Assembly (NCBI GenBank): GCA_947367415.1
Contig: CANBEE010000106.1
Span: 1 to 8,670, forward strand
DNA: 8,670 nucleotides
DNA from: an uncultured Bacteroidales bacterium
GTDB taxonomy: Bacteria; Bacteroidota; Bacteroidia; Bacteroidales; Bacteroidaceae
Direction of reading: 5' to 3'
Part shown: positions 1 through 5,633 of the stretch, in pieces
Numbering within the stretch: position 1 is the first letter of the stretch
How the letters are laid out: every line of letters begins with the position of its first letter
The notes under the pieces: model-generated
What the model was told of the DNA's origin: nothing
The model's database searches: none
What the model saw: only the letters and a program-made list of their open reading frames with translations
Position numbers and translations under genes: made by a program

Positions 1-38
1 CCTCCCGAAGTTTCCCTTCGTAGGGCGGAAGCAGCCGT
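1..38 (-). repeat. Left copy of 38-bp direct repeat; 3'-end fragment of an HU-related gene
   Basis: This segment matches 2749-2786 at 37 of 38 positions in the same orientation. Read on the minus strand it encodes GCFRPTKGNFGR, the C-terminus of the HU-related protein whose longer copy ends at 2743. The single mismatch (position 13 against 2761) is synonymous (Gly). The gene body would have to lie at positions 40 and above, but the sequence there is unrelated and AT-rich, so only the 3' end is present. The segment also contains a short hairpin, CGAAG/CTTCG. It is best read as one border of the cassette between the two copies. The window edge hides what lies to the left. Confidence 0.8.
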
Positions 39-100
39 CGGTGAGACCTTGTTGTATTCATTTATTTTCTAAGAATCTTCCTTTTTTGAAATAATATGTT

Positions 101-108
101 TATCTTTG
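101..108 (+). promoter_or_regulatory. Possible Bacteroidetes -7 promoter element (TATCTTTG)
   Basis: TATCTTTG fits the Bacteroidetes -7 consensus TAnnTTTG and lies about 130 nt upstream of the protease ATG. A TTTG at 85-88 is too close (12 nt) to be a normal -33 box, so the match is partial. The remaining leader up to 237 is AT-rich and I see no other structure in it. Confidence 0.3.
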
Positions 109-237
109 TCATAGCTTTTTGCAATAAGTTCTTTTGGGAGGAGTTCAAGGTCGCTTATCTTCTATGATATACAGAACTTAAGCTATGCTTTTTTACTTGC
201 GAAACTTTAATTAATAACCATACAAATCAAATAAAAC

Positions 238-1671
238 ATGAAATGAATTGATTGTCTTTTGTCTTTGATTGTGTTTGTCGGATGCACACAAATGGATTTT
301 GAAATGGAACAGGGCTTTAATTCTTTACAAGCGAATAGCTTCTCGAAAACTCGTGTCATATCTGAAACTGATGTAGATTCGATTACATTACGGGATAGTA
401 TATACAAAGAGTTTTTTGTACCTTATGTGGATGCGAAGATTTATGCCGCAATCCATTGTGGTGAAGAGAGCTATAAAGAACTTGACACCATTGTTCCTAT
501 GACAGACGGAATAGATACATTAATGTATCTCATCCAATACAAAAAAGGATGGGATGTTATTGCTGCTGATAAACGAGGCCCATTGGTTATTGCAATGAGC
601 GAGGATGGTAGATTTGAATCTGACGATACACTTTCTGGTTTCTCTGCATATTTGGATGTACAGATGCAATATTTGAAAGCAATGAGAAGTGTTGTTGAAG
701 ACAATAAAGTGTCAGATGCATATACTTTTTGGTCTATGATTCACCCTCAAAACACGTCTGTAACCCGTGATTATGGATCGGGCTATTGGGAACTATATGA
801 TAGTGAATCTGAAGCAATAACTGCAGAGTCTGGGCATATGATACAAACCAAATGGGGGCAAGGTTCACCTTGGGACACATTTGTTCCATACAATAAAGAC
901 AAACCAAATGAACAATGTGCAGTGGGATGTACTGCTGTTTCTGGAGCACAGATGTTATACTATTTACACTATAAGCTAGGATGTCCCCAAGCGATGTACA
1001 CTACAGGAGGCTGTGTTGGGCACAATGAAAGCTATTCTTATTCGTTTTCTAATGCTACAGCAGAAGCATGGGATAATATGGCACTAAAAGCTAATGATTA
1101 TTCTACAGCAAGAAAAGAACAAGCTGCATTACTAATGGCTTATGTGGGATGTGCAATTGATATGAAATATGGGGAGCAATCAGGAAAAAGAACAAAATTT
1201 CTACAGGAACTATTTGATAAATTAGGCATCTCTTCTACATATGAAGACTACAACTCAGCAACAGCATGGGAAAGTCTTAAGAATGGAATGCCTGTGATTA
1301 TAGGAGCCAAAGCTCTTATAGACGAATACCCTTATATTGTTGGCCATTCTTGGATTATGGATGGGTGGAAAACTATAACAATAAAGCAAACTGCTTATTA
1401 TGGATGGGTGGATAGTACTTGGCAGGATTTCAAACCTGTAGATGGTGTGGATCCAATCGCGCCAACTTTAGTCAGACCAGACGATATGATTAAGTATAAG
1501 GATTTTAAGACTATAACTAATAGCTACAAATCTAATTATGTCTTGATGAACTGGGGATGGGACGGTCGATATGATGATATATATTGTACATTGGATGGTG
1601 CTTGGGCACCCGATCCAGAAGTAAGTCTACAATATTCTAGAAAAATGATTCACGGATTCGGGTTGAAATAG
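238..1671 (+). CDS. C10-family cysteine protease (streptopain/interpain-like), lipoprotein, with an in-frame TGA at codon 3
   Basis: This is a secreted or surface papain-like protease of peptidase family C10, related to streptopain and the Prevotella/Bacteroides C10 enzymes. Numbering from the TTG at 259 (470 codons), about 190 N-terminal residues form the propeptide. The mature domain begins near QTKWGQGSPWDTF. The nucleophile is Cys224 in AVGCTAVSGAQM, the catalytic histidine is His363 in VGHSWIMDG, and the Asn/Trp motif is NWGWDG (431-436). About 68 residues separate His and Asn, against 16 in streptopain, so an insertion is present. The natural start is probably ATG 238, but the codons read ATG AAA TGA ATT GAT TGT, an in-frame stop at 244-246. 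Read through, this gives a good lipoprotein signal with a lipobox ending VFVGC. Starting at TTG 259 keeps the lipobox but loses the basic N-terminus. The family call is secure; whether the gene is active is uncertain. Confidence 0.85.
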
Positions 1672-1733
1672 TTGTTCTGTGATTTGTAACGATTCCTATT
1701 GTGATGATTATCAATCGACAAAAGAATATTGGC

Positions 1734-2474
1734 ATGAAAAATCTACTCTATTCATTGACTGCGTTATCATGCTTGATCTCTTGTGAGGTCATAGAGACTC
1801 ATGGATATATATTTGCAGCTCCTGAGCCATGTCATGTGGAATCAATTTTAGCCTTTGCTAATATTGATAACGGTAGTACGTTGGGATATAACAATGTCCC
1901 AGAAAACGTAGAGGCGGAGTTGGTAATCTCTATATTTACATTCGACTCTATTCTCGGATGGACTGGTGACGAATCTGAATTCTACTTCAATTTTGCATCT
2001 GCTGGAACGTATTGCAAGGAATCTATCCCCGAAGTAGAGCAATATATTCACAACTTTGCGAAAGGAAGATACGGGGATATCGAACCTATAAGTTGTGAAG
2101 CGACGACTCGTATTGCCTGCTATTACTTTCCTTACAGACTGGAAGGCGTTACCGCATTTACAATCACGGCCAACCAACCTTTCAATGGCGTAGAGGCAGG
2201 CAAGGACATTTCCGGGTGCTTTGCCATAAAAGAATTCACTCCAAAACTTGTCTTTAGTTATGATGATTACTCTGTATATTCTTCGGAGCCTGACAAAAAC
2301 GTAACCATTACAGAATGGTTGGCCCTTAAGCCTTTGGCAACTCCTTGCATGCATCTTTGCTTACACGATGATATACAGCCAATGGTTGACGGCATCGTTT
2401 TTACTGTTACCATGACACTGACGGACGGTAAAATGCTAACTTCTACCACGCGTGCTATAAATGTCATTGACTGA
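1734..2474 (+). CDS. Cys-rich lipoprotein of unknown function beside the C10 protease
   Basis: I do not recognise this 246-residue protein. The start at ATG 1734 is preferred over the upstream GTG at 1701 because it gives a standard lipoprotein signal: MKN, a hydrophobic run, then lipobox LISC with Cys17. The mature part is rich in aromatic, beta-prone segments and contains several further cysteines. Its C-terminal third (ending FTVTMTLTDGKMLTSTTRAI) looks like an Ig-like or beta-sandwich fold. It starts 62 nt after the protease stop, on the same strand, and shares its AT-rich composition, so co-transcription is likely. C10 proteases in Bacteroides are known to be encoded next to inhibitors, so an inhibitor or accessory role is a reasonable guess from context, but no sequence motif proves it. 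It could equally be a surface-adhesion or unrelated lipoprotein. Confidence 0.75.
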   Translation: MKNLLYSLTALSCLISCEVIETHGYIFAAPEPCHVESILAFANIDNGSTLGYNNVPENVEAELVISIFTFDSILGWTGDESEFYFNFASAGTYCKESIPEVEQYIHNFAKGRYGDIEPISCEATTRIACYYFPYRLEGVTAFTITANQPFNGVEAGKDISGCFAIKEFTPKLVFSYDDYSVYSSEPDKNVTITEWLALKPLATPCMHLCLHDDIQPMVDGIVFTVTMTLTDGKMLTSTTRAINVID

Positions 2475-2742
2475 TTGGAGAGCCTTTTCATTGTGCAGTT
2501 TTGTCCTCAGTCCTATATTCTTCATGATGTAATGTACTACTTTTATCCAAATACTTTTTTGTTCTTTCTCATTAGAGTTGGGCTATAAGCGGGCAAGAAC
2601 TTGTGATTTTTTTGAAATTTTTTGCCCGCTTGACGGGTAATAATATCAGAATGAAGTCTATTGTCCCCCCCCCGAAAAAAATAAAGTGTGCAAAAAGTGT
2701 AAATCTCCAGTTATGCTATAAATATTGTATCAATGGGCTCGT
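2475..2742. other. AT-rich intergenic stretch ending the cassette
   Basis: No convincing gene is present. It holds a 10-bp inverted repeat (2587-2631), a run of nine C (2665-2673) followed by G and six A, and two copies of AAAGTGT (2683-2689 and 2694-2700) spaced 11 bp apart. I see no standard terminator with a T tract after the lipoprotein gene. Confidence 0.5.
2587..2631. repeat. Perfect 10-bp inverted repeat with 25-nt AT-rich loop
   Basis: AAGCGGGCAA at 2587-2596 pairs exactly with TTGCCCGCTT at 2622-2631. The G+C-rich arms stand out in AT-rich surroundings. No T tract follows on either strand, so it is not a textbook intrinsic terminator, although it could still end transcription of the protease/lipoprotein unit or serve as a protein-binding site. 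Confidence 0.6.
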
Positions 2743-3150
2743 TTACTCCCTCCCGAAGTTCCCCTTCGTAGGGCGGAAGCAGCCGTTGACGCGAGGCACG
2801 CGCTCCATCTCGCCGTGCGCCACATAGTCGTTGAGCTTCTGGTACGAGGTGCTGGTGGCATAGTGGCTGATGCGGGCAAACTCGCGGACGCTGATGTCCT
2901 CGTGCGTCTCGAAGTACTCGTACAGCGCATCGGCCAGCTCGGGTGCCGACAAGGGCTGGCGCACCTTACCCTCGACCTTGAACTTCACATCGGCCAGGCG
3001 GTCGAGCAGGTGCTTGTCGGCACGGAAGCGGATGCCACTGATCTTCACATCCTTGCCCGTGGAAGGCGTAGAGCCGGTGTGGCTGCTCAGCTCCATGGTG
3101 AGCGAGCCCAAGCCGTCGAGCTGTACGCGGTGGCCGTGGCTCAGTGCACT
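2743..3150 (-). pseudogene. HU-related DNA-binding protein with C-terminal winged-helix-like region, 5'-truncated
   Basis: The minus-strand frame ending with TAA at 2743-2745 encodes the second half of a Bacteroidales HU-related (histone-like) protein. It has a beta-arm region GHRVQLDGLGSLTMELSS, then VKISGIRFRADKHLLDRL. After these comes an extension, EDISVREFARISHYATSTSY followed by a basic tail ending GCFRPTKGNFGRE, that looks like a helix-turn-helix or winged helix. The HU-like sequence stops near 3150, and the expected N-terminal 45 or so residues (dimerising helices) and start codon are missing. The open frame continues to about 3267, but that part is out-of-frame readthrough of the neighbouring plus-strand fragment. 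The gene appears inactive. Confidence 0.7.
2749..2786 (-). repeat. Right copy of 38-bp direct repeat, within the 3' end of the HU-related gene
   Basis: This copy matches 1-38 with one synonymous mismatch. Here it is continuous with the HU-related reading frame, covering the last codons before the final Glu and stop (2743-2748). Together with the left copy it brackets the AT-rich protease/lipoprotein segment, as expected if something inserted at the 3' end of this gene and duplicated that end. Confidence 0.8.
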
Positions 3151-3151
3151 G

Positions 3152-3346
3152 GCGTTCTTGCAGCGTCTGCCGCGCAATTTCACAAGACCTGTTGCCGACG
3201 ATCTAGGTGAGGAACTGGGTATCAAGGTGCGTGCTGTCACCCACCATCTGCAGACACTATGCCGCAAGGGCTACATCGTGCGTATCCGGCAGGGTGTCTA
3301 TAGCAAGGCTGCGCGTACGATTAAGAAATATGGCAAAGCGTCATAG
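3152..3346 (+). pseudogene. C-terminal winged-helix fragment, possibly of a DUF3987/VirE-type primase
   Basis: The plus-strand frame ending at TAG 3344-3346 reads protein-like only from about FLQRLPRNFTRP onward. It contains LGEELGIKVRAVTHHLQTL and RKGYIVRIRQGVYSK, a typical helix-turn-helix plus wing. The pattern 'LP..FTR...lG..LGI..R....L..L...G.I....QG.Y' resembles the C-terminus of Bacteroidales DUF3987/VirE-associated proteins, which are often found near HU-related genes; this family assignment is from memory and tentative. There is no start codon or N-terminal part. Its 5' side abuts the truncated 5' side of the HU-related gene, so one deletion between two divergent genes could explain both losses. 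Confidence 0.45.
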
Positions 3347-3413
3347 CTCTTTGCTGCACAAGGTTCAAATAAATAAGACTTTTTGCTCGTTGGTAGGTGT
3401 TTTGCCAAAATAA

Positions 3414-3449
3414 CCCCCTAATACGTTGATAGTAATAGCGGTTAGGGGG
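3414..3449. repeat. Inverted repeat CCCCCTAA/TTAGGGGG
   Basis: CCCCCTAA (3414-3421) pairs with TTAGGGGG (3442-3449) around a 20-nt spacer. Outside the arms, AATAA and TTATT extend the pairing after a short bulge. Direct repeats TTTTGCCAAA lie on both sides (3400-3409, 3469-3478). No T tract follows. It could be an operator, an RNA hairpin after the winged-helix fragment, or the scar of a small mobile sequence. Confidence 0.55.
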
Positions 3450-3486
3450 GTATGTTATTTGCCGAAACTTTTGCCAAAGTTATTGC

Positions 3487-3682
3487 CTATTGTTCTACTT
3501 GTTCAATGCCATGGTAGAAGAATTGGGTGAAGTTTGCCTTGCCGCGCTCTGCCGATGCAGTGCGAAGAATTCCTTGTATCGGTTGTGGTTAAGTAGATTT
3601 TAGGTATGTAGAGATACTCAATGAATTCTATCTTTTCGCGACAATAATCTTCCGAGATGGTGACAAAACGAGCCCTTTCCTG
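3487..3682 (-). pseudogene. Possible decayed C-terminal coding remnant, unidentified
   Basis: On the minus strand three successive frames look protein-like: one with RFVTISEDYCREKIEFIEYL, the next with NRYKEFFALHR, the last with AERGKANFTQFFYHGIEQ ending at TAG (3487-3489). Two single-base deletions would account for both frame changes and restore about 60 codons. I cannot name the family. The open frame is closed upstream by TAA AAA AAA, so there is no start. It may be a relic of a removed neighbour, or chance. Confidence 0.25.
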
Positions 3683-3726
3683 TTTTTTTTATTGATGGGG
3701 AATAGGGATTATTGCAACAGAATGAT

Positions 3727-3734
3727 TATATTTG
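3727..3734 (+). promoter_or_regulatory. Bacteroidetes -7 element (TATATTTG) for the GH97-GH43 unit
   Basis: TATATTTG is an exact TAnnTTTG match followed by C, as is common for this promoter class. It lies 32 nt before ATG 3767, which predicts a leader of about 25-30 nt. No clear TTTG box lies at the usual -33 distance, so activity may depend on an activator. Confidence 0.5.
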
Positions 3735-3766
3735 CCGCAAATATTCATTGAAAACACACCAGCAGT

Positions 3767-5632
3767 ATGACGAAACGAACTACTCACTTGCTGTGCGGTC
3801 TTGTGATGCTGATGCTCACGGCCTGCCACCCCCAGCAGGTTACCTCGCCCGATGGTAAACTGATATTGAATCACACGCTCACATCCGAAGGTGCCAGTCT
3901 CACTCTTCACTGTCTTACAGACAGTGGCCGGGTACAGATTCTCGAGATACCTACTGTAGGCATCACTACTGAGCAGGGGCACGGTACGGGGCTAAGCCTC
4001 AAGGGAATCCGTAAGGGTATCCATAAGGTGAAGTATACAATGCTCACCGGCAAGCGCCGTCAGTGCAGCAATGAAGCCAACGAGCGTACCTATATCTACG
4101 AGGACTCTCTGGGTGTCGAGGTACGTCTTGTGACACGTCTCTACAATGACGGGCTAGCCTTCCGCTACGAGACGGAAGACCTTGGAGGTGAAGTGGTGAC
4201 GGGCGAACATACCCAATTTGTGTTTGACGCTGACATCAAACGCTGGACACAGCCCTATGCCGTAGGATACGAAGATTTCTATTTTGCCAATACGGATGGA
4301 AAGGCACACAATAGAAGCCGTAAGTGGAATATGCCAGCTTTGTTCCAGCCCGCCAACTCGACCTATGTGCTTCTGGCCGAAGCCAATGTGCTGCGCGATC
4401 AATGTGGCGCTTACCTCTCCAACGCAGAGGATGAATCAGTATATCAGGTAAAACTTTTTGATGAGCGGTTCACCTGTCCTGCAGTGTGGAAGTCACCTTG
4501 GCGTTTGGCTATTGTGGGCTCATTGTCCGACGTGGTGGAGTCGACCCTCGTGACCGATGTGAGCGACCCTTGCTGCCTCGACGATACCTCATGGATCAAG
4601 CCCGGTGTGGTGTCGTGGATCTACTGGGCACATAATCACGGTTCGAACGACTATCAGATAGTGAAGCAGTATGTAGACTTTGCCGACACGCTGGATCTGC
4701 CCTATGTGCTCATCGATGCCGAGTGGGATGTGATGGGTAATGGAGGCACCCTACCCGATGCCTTGGCCTATAGCCGTGAAAAAGGAGTGAACTCCATGAT
4801 ATGGTACAACTCATCTACTGCCTGGATCAGTGGTCCTGGCCCAGGCTACCGCCTCAACGACCCTGACAGGCGCGACCGTGAGTTTGCCTGGATAAGCGAC
4901 ATGGGGGTCAAGGGTATCAAGGTGGACTTCTTTGGTGCCGACAGCATAGGCATGATCAACTACTATCTTGATATCCTCGAGACCGCCGCCAAGCATAAGC
5001 TCATGGTCAACTTCCACGGTGCTACCATCCCCCGTGGCTGGCAGCGCACCTATCCACACTTCATGACCTCTGAAGCGGTGTATGGTGCCGAATGGTATAA
5101 CAACAATGGCCGCCTCACACCCAATGCGGCATGGCACAACTGCACACTCCCCTTCACCCGCAACGTGATAGGCCCGATGGACTATACGCCCTGCGCCTTC
5201 ACCGATTCGCAGCACCCACACATCACCACTCATGCACATGAGCTGGCGCTGACGATAGTGTTCGAGTCGGCCCTACAGCACCTTGCCGATCGCCCCTCGG
5301 GATTCCTGGAGCAGCCAGCCGTAGTACAGCAACTCATCACCGGTCTCCCTACGGCATGGGACGACACGAAGCTACTCTCGGGATACCCTGGAGAGTGGGT
5401 AGCCATGGCACGCCGTTCGGGCGACACCTGGTACGTGGGTATCATCAATGGTCTCGATACGGAACAGAGCATACCTGTCGACTGGCGCTTCCTCGGTGGC
5501 GATGACTGCCGTGCCACCACTTTCGGCGATGTGGAAGGCGAACCACGTGCTTGGGATATCAATACCTTGCTGCCCGACAGCGTGAATCTTGCTCCGCGCG
5601 GTGGTTTTGTAGCTGTAATTGCTAGGAAATAA
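3767..5632 (+). CDS. GH97 family glycoside hydrolase, probably retaining alpha-galactosidase, lipoprotein
   Basis: This 621-residue enzyme belongs to family GH97. Its signal peptide ends in lipobox LTAC (Cys20), so it is expected to be membrane-anchored in the periplasm or at the cell surface. Domains in order are an N-terminal beta-sandwich (about 25-272), a (beta/alpha)8 barrel (about 275-525, starting near KPGVVSWIYWAHN) and a C-terminal beta domain (about 525-621). In the barrel, GIKVDFF supplies Asp387, aligned with the nucleophile of retaining GH97 alpha-galactosidases; inverting SusB-type enzymes have Gly there. TSEAVYGAE supplies Glu436, the likely acid/base. HELALTIVFES carries further conserved Glu residues near the calcium site. 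The retaining, alpha-galactosidase-like class is therefore favoured over alpha-glucosidase, though substrate is inferred. The start is fixed by the signal peptide and the promoter 32 nt upstream. The next gene begins one base after the stop. Confidence 0.92.
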   Translation: MTKRTTHLLCGLVMLMLTACHPQQVTSPDGKLILNHTLTSEGASLTLHCLTDSGRVQILEIPTVGITTEQGHGTGLSLKGIRKGIHKVKYTMLTGKRRQCSNEANERTYIYEDSLGVEVRLVTRLYNDGLAFRYETEDLGGEVVTGEHTQFVFDADIKRWTQPYAVGYEDFYFANTDGKAHNRSRKWNMPALFQPANSTYVLLAEANVLRDQCGAYLSNAEDESVYQVKLFDERFTCPAVWKSPWRLAIVGSLSDVVESTLVTDVSDPCCLDDTSWIKPGVVSWIYWAHNHGSNDYQIVKQYVDFADTLDLPYVLIDAEWDVMGNGGTLPDALAYSREKGVNSMIWYNSSTAWISGPGPGYRLNDPDRRDREFAWISDMGVKGIKVDFFGADSIGMINYYLDILETAAKHKLMVNFHGATIPRGWQRTYPHFMTSEAVYGAEWYNNNGRLTPNAAWHNCTLPFTRNVIGPMDYTPCAFTDSQHPHITTHAHELALTIVFESALQHLADRPSGFLEQPAVVQQLITGLPTAWDDTKLLSGYPGEWVAMARRSGDTWYVGIINGLDTEQSIPVDWRFLGGDDCRATTFGDVEGEPRAWDINTLLPDSVNLAPRGGFVAVIARK

Positions 5633-5633
5633 T

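Larger units (their letters stand above)
3347..3766. other. Intergenic region upstream of the glycosidase pair
   Basis: No intact gene is visible. It holds a G/C-tract hairpin (3414-3449) flanked by direct copies of TTTTGCCAAA (3400-3409 and 3469-3478), a possible decayed minus-strand coding remnant (3487-3682), an eight-T run (3683-3690) and the -7 promoter element of the GH97 gene (3727-3734). Confidence 0.5.

Noticed and set aside
244..246. TGA read as a sense codon (stop recoding)
   Set aside because: Other genes in the window end normally with TGA, and no recoding structure such as a selenocysteine insertion element is evident; a nonsense mutation, alternative start or sequence error is simpler.
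2603..2827. Small plus-strand frame of 74 codons across the cassette border
   Set aside because: It crosses the C9 tract and the direct repeat, has no signal or motif, and runs antisense into the HU fragment.
2725..3267. Several overlapping open frames on both strands across the HU region
   Set aside because: Only the minus-strand frame ending at 2743 (up to about 3150) and the plus-strand frame ending at 3346 (from about 3152) resemble proteins; the others are low-complexity Arg/Ala/Ser shadows of G+C-rich DNA.
3400..3478. Invertible promoter of the Bacteroidetes phase-variation type
   Set aside because: The inverted arms are only 8 bp and enclose 20 nt, too little to contain a promoter, and no invertase is present.
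3689..3982. Minus-strand open frame over the GH97 start
   Set aside because: It is antisense to the GH97 signal peptide and promoter and has no recognisable protein features.
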